Source: JALZAA01 sp036005605 (GTDB lineage Bacteria > Actinomycetota > Acidimicrobiia > IMCC26256 > JACDBD01). From it: a stretch of DNA of 6,347 nt. Position numbers and translations under genes: made by a program. Where the stretch lies: assembly GCA_036005605.1 (NCBI GenBank), contig DASYQJ010000037.1, forward strand, positions 1-6,347, written 5' to 3'. The notes below the pieces were generated by a model. That model saw only the letters and a program-made list of their open reading frames with translations, was not told the origin of the DNA and made no database searches. The stretch's first letter is position 1, and each line of letters opens with the position of its first letter. Below, one piece after another: positions 1-5,831 of this stretch.

Positions 1-78
1 GATGCGTTCGCGCGTGCCGTGTTGCTCGTCGAGGAAGCCGCGATCGAAGCGGGACGGAGAGTTCTGGGGGAGCGGTGA
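1..78 (+). CDS. C-terminal end of an unidentified protein (partial)
   Basis: The frame is open from the first base to the TGA at 76-78 and encodes the last 25 residues of a protein, beginning DAFARAVLLVEE and ending RRVLGER. The segment is alanine/arginine/glutamate rich and reads as an amphipathic C-terminal helix. The TGA shares its last base with the ATG of the GMC oxidoreductase (TGATG), an arrangement typical of translationally coupled genes in one operon. The fragment is too short to assign a family. A C-terminal helix like this would fit a class II aldolase, among others, but that is only a guess. Confidence 0.6.
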   Translation, partial: DAFARAVLLVEEAAIEAGRRVLGER

Positions 79-1577
79 TGCCGGCCGACGTGGCGATCGT
101 CGGCGCCGGCTCGGCCGGGAACGTGCTCGCCGCTCGGCTCACTGAGGATGCAGGCCGGAACGTGGTCCTCCTCGAGGCCGGGCCCGACTATTCGCTTGCC
201 GAGTTGCCGGCAGAGATTCGCAGCGGGCTGCGTCCCGCGTTCACCCACGACTGGGGGTACCGGGCCGAGACCGCCCTCGACGGGCGCGTCCTCGACGCGA
301 ACCGCGCCCGCATCGTCGGCGGCTGCTCGGCGACCAACGGCGCGTTCGCGTTGCGGGGACTGCCCGGGGACTACGACGCCTGGGACGCGCGGGGTTGCAC
401 CGGGTGGTCGTTCGCCGAGGTGCTCCCGTTCTTCCGCCGCCTTGAACGGGATCTCGACTTCGACGACGACTGGCACGGGCGGGACGGCCCGCTGCCGATC
501 CGTCGTGCCGCGCCCGATGAGGTCGCGCCGGTTCACGACGCATTCGTCGCCGCCTGCGCGAACGCCGGCTTTGCGCTCGTCGACGATCTCAACGCGCCAG
601 GCGCGGTCGGCGCCTCAGTGCCGCCGATGAACCTGGTCGACGGCGTGCGGCAGAGCACGGCGCTGACGTATCTCGCGGCGGCGCGGGATCGCCCGAACCT
701 CACCGTCCGCAGCGACGTGCTCGTCGACCGCGTCGAGCTCGACGGCGATCGCGCCACCGGGGTCCGGCTCGCGCCGTCGGGCGACGTGATCGAGGCCGAT
801 CACGTAGTGCTCGCGTCCGGTGCCTACGGGAGTCCCGCCCTGCTGCTGCGCTCGGGCGTCGGCCCGGCCGCCCAGCTGCGGTCTGTGGGCGTCGAGGTCG
901 TGCTCGACCGTCCCGGGGTCGGCGCCAACCTCGCTGAGCACCCGCTGATGCCGAACGTGTTCGCGGCCCGGACACCGCCGCAAGCGGGCCGGGCGGTCGT
1001 CCAGGCGATGTTGACGGCCGCCAGCTCGACCACCGACGGCGTCTACGACCTCCACGTGTTCCCGCTGTTCAACCCACCCGAGATCCAGGGAGACCCGCCC
1101 GTCGTCGTGATCCTCACTTCGGTGATGACACCGCGGTCGCGGGGCACGGTGCGCCTCCGATCGTCCGATCCGCGCGACGCCCCTCGCATCGATCTCGGCC
1201 TGTTCAGCGATCCGGACGACATGCCACGCATGCTCGACGCAATTCAGGTCGCGCGGCGCCTCGCCGCCACCGAGCCGCTCAGTGGCCTGCTCGGCCCCGA
1301 GCTGATTCCCGGGACCGACGCGAGCGACGACGACGCGCTCGCGGCCGCCGTGCGCGCCGGCTGCGAGATCTACAACCACCCCGTCGGCACCTGCCGCATG
1401 GGAGCGGCGGACGATCCCGACGCGGTCGTCGACTCCCGGGGGGCCGTGTACGGCGTCCGCGGTCTCTCCGTGATCGACGCGTCGATCATGCCGTCGATCC
1501 CCGCCGCCAACACCAACGTGCCGACGATCATGATCGCCGAGCGGTGCGCAGCGTGGCTGCGCGGTGAGGATCGGTAG
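78..1577 (+). CDS. GMC-family FAD-dependent oxidoreductase (alcohol/choline dehydrogenase-like)
   Basis: This 499-residue protein is expected to oxidise an alcohol with FAD as cofactor; the substrate is unknown. An N-terminal Rossmann motif GAGSAG (residues 9-14) is followed by the acidic ribose-binding end VLLEAG. GMC signature 1 is recognisable around RIVGGCSATNG (about 78-88), with Cys where a small Gly/Ser/Thr is usual. Signature 2 is GAYGSPALLLRSGVG (248-262). The C-terminal catalytic pair is His434 in NHPVGTCRMG and Asn480 in NTNVPTIMIAE. Length is normal for bacterial members. No signal peptide or membrane segment is seen, so it is probably cytoplasmic. ATG at 78 overlaps the upstream stop; a GTG lies one codon earlier at 75. 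The RGLPGDYDAW and DLDFDDDWHGRDGPLPIRR stretches resemble actinobacterial GMC enzymes including mycofactocin-associated MftG, but no mycofactocin gene is visible here, so MftG is not claimed. Confidence 0.93.
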   Translation: MPADVAIVGAGSAGNVLAARLTEDAGRNVVLLEAGPDYSLAELPAEIRSGLRPAFTHDWGYRAETALDGRVLDANRARIVGGCSATNGAFALRGLPGDYDAWDARGCTGWSFAEVLPFFRRLERDLDFDDDWHGRDGPLPIRRAAPDEVAPVHDAFVAACANAGFALVDDLNAPGAVGASVPPMNLVDGVRQSTALTYLAAARDRPNLTVRSDVLVDRVELDGDRATGVRLAPSGDVIEADHVVLASGAYGSPALLLRSGVGPAAQLRSVGVEVVLDRPGVGANLAEHPLMPNVFAARTPPQAGRAVVQAMLTAASSTTDGVYDLHVFPLFNPPEIQGDPPVVVILTSVMTPRSRGTVRLRSSDPRDAPRIDLGLFSDPDDMPRMLDAIQVARRLAATEPLSGLLGPELIPGTDASDDDALAAAVRAGCEIYNHPVGTCRMGAADDPDAVVDSRGAVYGVRGLSVIDASIMPSIPAANTNVPTIMIAERCAAWLRGEDR

Positions 1578-1581
1578 CGCC

Positions 1582-2505
1582 CTAGGCGGTCTGCTCGCGG
1601 CCGAACTTGGCGCAGTACTCGGGGACGTTGATCATCGGTGGGCGCTCGCGCACCACGACGGGGATCCGCTCGGGCGCCAGGTTGTCGTCGTAGCGCACGA
1701 GCTCGGCCGCGAACGGCGGGTCGCACGCATCGAGGCCGGCGCGGCGGAGAGCAGTGGCGAGGATCGCCAGGGCCTGCGGGCCGAGCTGGTCGAGAGGCCG
1801 GTTCCGGTGTGCACGAACGCCCAGGTCGACCTGCGTGACCGACTGGATACCGAAACGGTGCACGACGTCGAGGAGCAACCCGATCTCGACGCCCCATCCC
1901 TCGACGAACGGAACCGTCTCGATGATCGACCGGCGCGCCGCGTACTCGCCCGCGAGTGGCTGGACGAAACGGGTGAGGACCGGAAAGAGATAGGAGAGGA
2001 CCGGCCGGGCCATGAGCTCGGTGACGCGCCCACCACCGGTCGGGTCGCCGTGCAACGGGCGCCGGTAGAAGCCCTTGACCATGCCGATGCCGGGATCGTT
2101 GAGCAGCGGCGCGAGCAACCTGGTCACGAAGTGGGCGCGGAAGTTCCGGATGTCGGCGTCGACCCAGCACATGATGTCGCCTTGGCAGACGTACAACGAC
2201 TTCCACATCGCGTTGCCCTTGCCGCTTCCGGGCGGAAGTTCGGGAAGGAGGTCGGCGACGGAGAAGACGCGCGCTCCTTCGGCGCGAGCGGCGTTGCCGG
2301 TCGCGTCGGTCGAGCCGTCGTCCATGACCACGATCTCGTCGACGAGCGGGAGCTGCTCGACGAGGCTTCGGCGCACGGTCGCGACCACACGGCCGACGGT
2401 GGCTTCTTCGTCGCGCGCCGGAAGGCATACCGACACGGTGTGCCCGTGACGCGCCTTGGCGGCCACCAGCGCGGTGAGGACTCGCGACTCCCTGGAGCGC
2501 CTCAC
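1582..2505 (-). CDS. gpgS: Glucosyl-3-phosphoglycerate synthase (GT81-type glycosyltransferase)
   Basis: The enzyme transfers glucose from an NDP-glucose donor to 3-phosphoglycerate, the first step to glucosylglycerate, which is a compatible solute and, in mycobacteria, the primer of methylglucose lipopolysaccharides. The 307-residue product has a GT-A fold order: CLPARDEEATV (27-37), DDGST (62-66), GSGKGN (93-98), the metal/nucleotide site DAD (116-118), FYRRPLHGD, GGGRVTELMARP (157-168), GEYAARR, FVEGWGVEIGLLLD and RAHRNRPLDQLG (from 231). Arg231, His233 and Asn235 match the acceptor/metal-binding RAHRN of Mycobacterium GpgS. About 45 residues follow the catalytic core. I chose GTG at 2505 because AAGGAGG (2517-2511) lies 5 nt upstream; the open frame continues to 2691 but would absorb the divergent regulatory region. 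A TAATCT at 2582-2577 could be its -10, though no good -35 accompanies it. It is convergent with the GMC gene (4-bp gap). The phosphatase GpgP is not in the window. Confidence 0.93.
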   Translation of the reverse strand: MRRSRESRVLTALVAAKARHGHTVSVCLPARDEEATVGRVVATVRRSLVEQLPLVDEIVVMDDGSTDATGNAARAEGARVFSVADLLPELPPGSGKGNAMWKSLYVCQGDIMCWVDADIRNFRAHFVTRLLAPLLNDPGIGMVKGFYRRPLHGDPTGGGRVTELMARPVLSYLFPVLTRFVQPLAGEYAARRSIIETVPFVEGWGVEIGLLLDVVHRFGIQSVTQVDLGVRAHRNRPLDQLGPQALAILATALRRAGLDACDPPFAAELVRYDDNLAPERIPVVVRERPPMINVPEYCAKFGREQTA

Positions 2506-2510
2506 CCGCA

Positions 2511-2517
2511 CCTCCTT
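2511..2517 (-). promoter_or_regulatory. Ribosome binding site that fixes the gpgS start
   Basis: Reading the minus strand, AAGGAGG is followed by 5 nt (TGCGG) and GTG at 2505. A second in-frame GTG at 2511 overlaps the end of the site, so it cannot be the start served by it. This argues against the longer reading frame extending upstream to 2691. Confidence 0.7.
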
Positions 2518-2602
2518 GTCGCCGTCGCAGGCTCCGGCTCCTGCTGCGGCGGTCGGCAAGCCGCCGCCTCCGCGCCAGATTACGCAGGGCTCGCAACTGG
2601 CT

Positions 2603-2631
2603 TTAGCAAACGTTCGGGGGCGTAGTAATGT
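2603..2631 (+). promoter_or_regulatory. Candidate promoter for the riboswitch operon
   Basis: TTAGCA (2603-2608; 4 of 6 match to TTGACA) is separated by 17 bp from TAATGT (2626-2631), which fits the actinobacterial TAnnnT -10 pattern. Predicted transcription would begin near 2638, just before the aptamer's P1 helix at 2647. This is an inference from sequence and position only. Confidence 0.45.
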
Positions 2632-2646
2632 CTCCTCCCGTACGCG

Positions 2647-2740
2647 CTCATCAAGAGCGGCTGAGGGACAGGCCCAGTGAAGCCGCGGCAACCAGCGTGA
2701 AGAGCAAGTGAACGCCAGGTGCCAATGCCTGAACGATGAG
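2647..2740 (+). promoter_or_regulatory. SAM-I-type (S-box) riboswitch aptamer without a P4 helix
   Basis: P1 is CTCATC (2647-2652) pairing perfectly with GATGAG (2735-2740). P2 is GCGGCT (2657-2662) with AGCCGC (2681-2686), capped by a kink-turn-like GAGGGA/GTGAAG and a short GGG/CCC stem (2665-2667 with 2673-2675). The P2 loop CAGG (2669-2672) can form the expected pseudoknot with CCTG (2728-2731). The family's conserved GCGGCAACC and GGTGCCAAT elements are present. P3 forms from ACC-GCGT (2691-2698) and ACGC-GGT (2712-2720). After the pseudoknot only AAC separates CCTG from P1, so the P4 hairpin of classical SAM-I is absent. It precedes the threonine-synthase-like gene by 94 nt. Ligand S-adenosylmethionine is inferred from the family. 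SAM-IV or SAM-I/IV variants are alternative class labels, though the kink-turn P2 favours SAM-I. Confidence 0.9.
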
Positions 2741-2748
2741 TCGCCGAT

Positions 2749-2807
2749 GAGCGGATCTCCGCTCGAGGTGCTCGAGAGCGCGTCGAGAGGGGCGGGCCGT
2801 CCGCCCC
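2749..2807 (+). other. GC-rich hairpins between aptamer and start codon (possible expression platform)
   Basis: Three stems can be drawn. GAGCGG (2749-2754) pairs with CCGCTC (2759-2764) around ATCT. CTCGAG (2762-2767) pairs with CTCGAG (2771-2776) around GTG. GGGGCGG (2789-2795) pairs with CCGCCCC (2801-2807) around GCCGT. The first two share 2762-2764 and cannot form together, so a switch between them is possible. No T-tract follows the third stem, so it is not a classical intrinsic terminator. Translational control acting on the AAAGGAG at 2821-2827 seems more likely, but I could not draw a convincing sequestering helix. Confidence 0.35.
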
Positions 2808-2834
2808 ACGGAGGACCGCGAAAGGAGCGTCGGC

Positions 2835-4076
2835 GTGTCGTACGTACAGGGACTTCGATGCCGGGAGTGCGGCCGCGAGTACGAGGTCGCGCCCGTCTAC
2901 ACCTGCGAGTGGTGCTTCGGGCCGCTCGAGGTCAGCTACGACTACGAGGCCATCAGCTCGGCGATCAGCCGCGAGAAGATCGCCGCTGGGCCGCAGGCGA
3001 TCTGGCGCTACGCCGACCTGCTGCCCGTCGACTACAGCCAGGCCATCGATCTCGGCGCCGGGTTCACGCCGCTGGTCCGCGCCGACCGGTTGGCAGGTGA
3101 GCTCGGCCTGGGCGAGGTGTGGGTCAAGAACGACACGCTGAACCCGACGAACTCGTTCAAGGACAGAGTGGCGTCGGTCGCGCTGTCGAAGGCGCTCGAG
3201 TTCGGGTTCAAGACCGCGGCGTGCGCGTCGACCGGCAACCTTGCCAACTCCGTCGCCGCCCACGCCGCGCACGCGGGGTTGCGCAGCTTCGTCTTCATTC
3301 CCGCCGATCTCGAGCAGGCCAAGGTCGTCACCACCGCGGTGTACGGCGGCAACGTGGTCGCGATCGACGGCAACTACGACGACGTGAACCGCCTGTGTGC
3401 CGAGCTCGCAGGAACGTACCGGTGGGCGTTCGTGAACGTGAACGTGCGGCCGTACTACGCGGAGGGCTCGAAGACCCTCGCGTTCGAGACCGCCGAGCAG
3501 CTCGGCTGGGAGGCGCCCGATCACGTCGTCGTCCCGGTCGCGAGCGGTTCGTTGCTCACCAAGGTCCGGAAGGGCTTCGACGAGCTGCACCGCGTCGGTC
3601 TGCTGGATGCGCCGCCGCGCGTGCGGGTGTCGGGCGCGCAGGCCGAAGGCTGCTCGCCGGTGGCGACCGCGTTCGTGGACGGCAGCGACACCATCCGCCC
3701 AGTGAAGCCGGCGACGATCGCCAAGTCGCTGGCGATCGGCAACCCGGCCGACGGGTACTTCGCGCTCGACGCCGTGCGACAGACCGGCGGGGGGTTGGCG
3801 GCGGTGACGGACGACGAAGTCGTGGAGGGCATTCGGTTGCTCGCCCGCACCGAGGGCATCTTCGCCGAGACCGCCGGCGGGGTGACCGTCGCGACGCTGG
3901 CGCGCCTCGCGCGCGAGGGCGTCGTCCGGCCCGACGAGCGGGTGGTCGTGTACATCACGGGACACGGGTTGAAGACGCTCGACGCGGTCTCGCCGCACGT
4001 CGGGCCGACGGCGGTCATCCCCCCGACCCTCGACGCCTTCCACGAGGCGTTCGGACCGAGCGAGATCGAGGAGTAG
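2835..4076 (+). CDS. Threonine synthase-family PLP enzyme under SAM riboswitch control
   Basis: This 413-residue fold-type II PLP enzyme starts at GTG 2835, 7 nt after AAAGGAG (2821-2827). The N-terminus carries a zinc-ribbon-like set of cysteines (C9, C12, C24, C27; CRECG then CEWCFGPLEV), found in many archaeal and actinobacterial threonine synthase homologues. The PLP lysine is K109 in NPTNSFKDR, the phosphate loop is STGN (132-135), and the C-terminal part has AVTDDEVVEGIRLLARTEG and TGHGLKTLD. Compared with housekeeping ThrC as I recall it, GNTSAS reads GNLANS, the GNAGN loop reads ASGSL (236-240) and EPASAAS reads ETAGGVT (345-351), so it is a divergent subfamily. The default annotation would be threonine synthase (O-phosphohomoserine to threonine). 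Its SAM riboswitch and the sulfur carrier 15 bp downstream suggest instead a sulfhydrylase in methionine synthesis; that is a hypothesis. Probably cytoplasmic. Confidence 0.92.
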   Translation: MSYVQGLRCRECGREYEVAPVYTCEWCFGPLEVSYDYEAISSAISREKIAAGPQAIWRYADLLPVDYSQAIDLGAGFTPLVRADRLAGELGLGEVWVKNDTLNPTNSFKDRVASVALSKALEFGFKTAACASTGNLANSVAAHAAHAGLRSFVFIPADLEQAKVVTTAVYGGNVVAIDGNYDDVNRLCAELAGTYRWAFVNVNVRPYYAEGSKTLAFETAEQLGWEAPDHVVVPVASGSLLTKVRKGFDELHRVGLLDAPPRVRVSGAQAEGCSPVATAFVDGSDTIRPVKPATIAKSLAIGNPADGYFALDAVRQTGGGLAAVTDDEVVEGIRLLARTEGIFAETAGGVTVATLARLAREGVVRPDERVVVYITGHGLKTLDAVSPHVGPTAVIPPTLDAFHEAFGPSEIEE

Positions 4077-4091
4077 GCCGAGGAGGCAGAG

Positions 4092-4367
4092 ATGGCTGTC
4101 AACGTCCGGATCCCCACGCAGCTGCGCGAGCTCTCGGGCGGCGCGGCCGAGGTCGACGTCGAGGGAGGGACCGTGGCCGAGGTGCTCAAGCAGCTCGAAG
4201 CGGACCATCCCGGCTTCGCGGCGCGGCTCTATGACGACAAGGGCGAGTTGCGCCGCTTCGTGAACGTGTTCGTGGCCGACGAGGACATCCGGTTCCTCCA
4301 GGGGCTCGACACGCCCGTCGCCGAGGGAGAGGTGGTCAGCATCGTCCCGGCGGTTGCAGGCGGCTGA
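4092..4367 (+). CDS. CysO-like ubiquitin-fold sulfur carrier (MoaD/ThiS family)
   Basis: A 91-residue beta-grasp protein ending VPAVAGG. In this family the terminal Gly-Gly is adenylated and converted to a thiocarboxylate that donates sulfur. The sequence closely parallels mycobacterial CysO: VRIPTQLRELSGG near the start, VEGGTVAEVLKQLEADHPG (about 23-41), LRRFVNVFVADEDIRFLQGLDT (about 53-74) and VSIVPAVAGG at the end. In mycobacteria CysO supplies sulfur to CysM. Here the partner by position is the threonine-synthase-like enzyme, whose stop is 15 bp upstream. AGGAGG at 4081-4086 is 5 nt from the ATG, so the two are surely one operon. Neither an activating E1-like enzyme (MoeZ type) nor the JAMM peptidase Mec that releases the amino acid from CysO is in the window. 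A plain MoaD or ThiS role is less likely without molybdopterin or thiamine genes nearby. Confidence 0.92.
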   Translation: MAVNVRIPTQLRELSGGAAEVDVEGGTVAEVLKQLEADHPGFAARLYDDKGELRRFVNVFVADEDIRFLQGLDTPVAEGEVVSIVPAVAGG

Positions 4368-4391
4368 GCGAGCCGGGGTCGAGGCGACTGC

Positions 4392-4421
4392 TTGACTGGC
4401 CCGGAAGAGGTTAGTTAACCT
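4392..4421 (+). promoter_or_regulatory. Promoter of the ZIP transporter gene
   Basis: TTGACT (4392-4397; 5 of 6 match to TTGACA) is followed after an 18-bp spacer by TAACCT (4416-4421), which fits TAnnnT. Transcription is expected near 4428. The -10 lies wholly inside a perfect inverted repeat (4407-4422), the usual position for a repressor operator. The spacer from the sulfur carrier stop to the TTG start is 95 bp, consistent with a separate transcription unit. Confidence 0.6.
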
Positions 4422-4431
4422 CCCCTAACTA
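4407..4431. repeat. Nested inverted repeats over the -10 (candidate metalloregulator operator)
   Basis: GAGGTTA-GT-TAACCTC (4407-4422) is a perfect 7-bp inverted repeat with a 2-bp centre. A second one overlaps it: TAGTTA (4412-4417) with TAACTA (4426-4431). The GGTTAG/TAACC half-sites recall the DtxR/IdeR box (TTAGGTTAGGCTAACCTAA), but the centre spacing is 2 rather than 3 bp and the outer bases differ, so the regulator is not identified. A metal-responsive repressor is inferred because the downstream gene is a metal transporter. Confidence 0.5.
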
Positions 4432-4432
4432 C

Positions 4433-4447
4433 CTGACGGGCAGTCAG
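4433..4447. repeat. Short inverted repeat in the ZIP leader
   Basis: CTGAC (4433-4437) and GTCAG (4443-4447) flank GGGCA. It lies just after the predicted transcription start and 4 nt before the GAGGAGG at 4452-4458. It could be a small leader hairpin or a second operator (TGAC-N5-GTCA). Such a short repeat could also occur by chance. Confidence 0.3.
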
Positions 4448-4462
4448 ATGTGAGGAGGCGGT

Positions 4463-5296
4463 TTGTCCGAAGGCCAGATCCTGCTGCTCGGAGCCATCGC
4501 CGGCTTCACGATCTTTCTGGGCCTGCCCGTCGGGCGGGTCCGCAACCTGTCCATGCCGGTGCGGGCCTTCCTCAACGCCGGCGCGGCGGGCATCCTCGTC
4601 TTCCTCCTCATCGAGGTGTTCGAACACGGCTTCGAGCCGGTCGAGCACGCGGTCGAAGACGGGGAGTGGGCGACGCTGGTCGGCAAGGGCGCTCTCTTCG
4701 CCGGGCTGTTCGCGCTCGGCCTCGTCGGGCTCGTCTACTACGACCGGCGGCTTTCCTCGCGCCCGCCGGAGCGCCCGATCGGCCCCGGCGCCGCGACGGC
4801 GGCGTCCATTCGGCTGTCGTCGCGTGTCCATCACCTGTCGGAGCCGAAGCGCCTCGCGCTGCTGATCGCGGTCGGCATCGGCCTGCACAACTTCTCCGAG
4901 GGGCTCGCAATCGGGCAGTCGGCTGCGAACGACGAGATCAAGCTCGCCCTGCTGCTCGTCATCGGCTTCGGGCTCCACAACTCGACCGAGGGCTTCGGCA
5001 TCGTCGGGCCGCTGTGCGCCGAAGCCGACCGTCCGAGCTGGGGCTTCCTCGGCGCGATGGGCCTGATCGCAGGGGGTCCGACGTTCCTCGGCACACTCGT
5101 CGGTCAGTCGGTCGTCAACGAGACGCTCAACATGGCCTTCCTCGCCCTCGCCGCAGGGTCGATCCTCTACGTGGTCGTCCAGCTCCTGAACGTCGGCTTC
5201 AAGCTGGGGCACAAGGAGATGCTCATGTGGGGTCTGTTCGCGGGCATCGTGCTCGGCTTCGGCACCGACCTGGTCCTCGTGGCCGCGGGCGCGTAG
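4463..5296 (+). CDS. ZIP-family divalent metal transporter
   Basis: This 277-residue inner-membrane protein has about eight hydrophobic segments, at roughly 5-24, 34-53, 76-93, 130-150, 159-183, 195-214, 222-244 and 253-275. The two metal-binding helices carry HNFSEG (142-147) and HNSTEG (172-177), matching the ZIP HNxPEG motifs except that the proline is Ser145 and Thr175. An acidic/His stretch EVFEHGFEPVEH (51-62) follows the second segment. ZIP proteins import Zn, Fe, Mn or related ions into the cytoplasm; the substrate here cannot be read from sequence. The start is TTG at 4463, 4 nt after GAGGAGG (4452-4458); an in-frame stop at 4451 excludes anything further upstream. The operator-like promoter suggests metal-dependent repression. 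efeO lies downstream in the same direction, so iron is a reasonable candidate ion. Confidence 0.93.
   Translation: MSEGQILLLGAIAGFTIFLGLPVGRVRNLSMPVRAFLNAGAAGILVFLLIEVFEHGFEPVEHAVEDGEWATLVGKGALFAGLFALGLVGLVYYDRRLSSRPPERPIGPGAATAASIRLSSRVHHLSEPKRLALLIAVGIGLHNFSEGLAIGQSAANDEIKLALLLVIGFGLHNSTEGFGIVGPLCAEADRPSWGFLGAMGLIAGGPTFLGTLVGQSVVNETLNMAFLALAAGSILYVVVQLLNVGFKLGHKEMLMWGLFAGIVLGFGTDLVLVAAGA
5213..5218 (+). promoter_or_regulatory. Possible internal ribosome binding site for the SRPBCC gene
   Basis: AAGGAG lies inside the ZIP coding sequence (its Lys-Glu codons), 8 nt before GTG 5227, which is in frame with the SRPBCC protein. It is the only well-spaced Shine-Dalgarno/start pair for that frame before its conserved domain. 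Because Lys-Glu codons often spell AAGGAG, it may be coincidental. Confidence 0.35.
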
Positions 5297-5799
5297 CCCC
5301 GAGCGAGAGCGCAGCCGCGACTCCCACGACGATCTCGCTCGAGCGCAGCACTTCTCTCGCCGCCCCCGCGCCGGTCGTGTGGCGGCATGCCACGACGCCG
5401 GCGGGCATCAACGCCGAGTTCGGGCCGTGGATGCGGATGACCGTGCCCCGCCGGCTGCGGCACACCAGCCTCGACGAGGTCGAGCTCGGTGCCCGGGTCT
5501 GCCGGAGCTGGGTCCTCGTGCTGGGCGTCGTGCCCTTCGAATACGACGACCTCGTCATCGTTGAGCGCGGCCCCGGCCTGCGGTTCCTCGAGCGATCGTC
5601 GACGCTCGTCGCCCGCACGTGGCAGCACGAGCGCATGGTCGTCCCCGCAGCCTCCGGCTGCAGGCTTACCGACCGGGTCTCCCTCGACCCGCGGCCGGCC
5701 ATGGCGCGCGTGCCGGGCTCGGCGGGGATGGTGCGACGGGTGGTGGAGGCGATCTTCACCCACCGCCACCGGCGTCTCGCAGCTCGCTTCGGCGACTGA
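5227..5799 (+). CDS. SRPBCC (START-like) fold protein, start uncertain
   Basis: The C-terminal 155 residues look like an SRPBCC/polyketide-cyclase-like ligand-binding domain: a first strand ISLERSTSLAAPAPVVWRH, a middle strand pair RSWVLVLGVVPFEYDDLVIVERG, LRFLERSSTLVARTWQHERMV, and the C-terminal helix with IFTHRHRRLAARFG. Such proteins bind hydrophobic ligands in a deep pocket; no specific function can be given. The start is a puzzle. The first strand requires initiation upstream of about 5332, yet no NTG in this frame lies between 5227 and 5332. GTG 5227 (190 residues, overlapping the ZIP gene by 70 bp, with a preceding AAGGAG) is used here. It gives an Arg-rich 35-residue leader that does not look like folded protein. 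Alternatives are a rare ATC start at 5332, or GTG 5377, which would delete the first strand. The gene is probably co-transcribed with the ZIP gene. Confidence 0.7.
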   Translation: MGSVRGHRARLRHRPGPRGRGRVAPSESAAATPTTISLERSTSLAAPAPVVWRHATTPAGINAEFGPWMRMTVPRRLRHTSLDEVELGARVCRSWVLVLGVVPFEYDDLVIVERGPGLRFLERSSTLVARTWQHERMVVPAASGCRLTDRVSLDPRPAMARVPGSAGMVRRVVEAIFTHRHRRLAARFGD

Positions 5800-5831
5800 G
5801 GTACGGGTGCCTTGACGCGTTAGGTCGCCCT

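Noticed and set aside
1578..1581. A bidirectional terminator between the convergent GMC and gpgS genes
   Set aside because: Only 4 bp separate the stop codons. CCTAGG at 1581-1586 is a short palindrome but there is no stable hairpin.
78..2505. A mycofactocin cluster (MftG-like GMC enzyme plus MftF glycosyltransferase)
   Set aside because: The glycosyltransferase is clearly GpgS, lies on the opposite strand, and no mftA-E gene is visible. The GMC similarity is shared by many actinobacterial dehydrogenases.
2506..2691. Extension of the gpgS reading frame upstream to 2691
   Set aside because: The extra 62 codons run back through the divergent promoter and into the riboswitch, and are low-complexity Gly/Ala/Arg. 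AAGGAGG is correctly placed for GTG 2505.
2789..2807. GGGGCGG/CCGCCCC hairpin as a Rho-independent terminator of the riboswitch
   Set aside because: The downstream sequence is ACGGAGGACCGCG with no T-tract. It is kept only as a possible platform element.
2580..4208. Long minus-strand open frame opposite the threonine-synthase-like gene, and similar long frames elsewhere
   Set aside because: These are antisense shadows in GC-rich DNA: they are Arg/Asp/His rich, have no recognisable motifs and contradict well-supported genes on the other strand.
4361..4375. CGGCT/AGCCG stem at the sulfur carrier stop codon as an intrinsic terminator
   Set aside because: The stem is only 5 bp, overlaps the stop codon, and no T-run follows.
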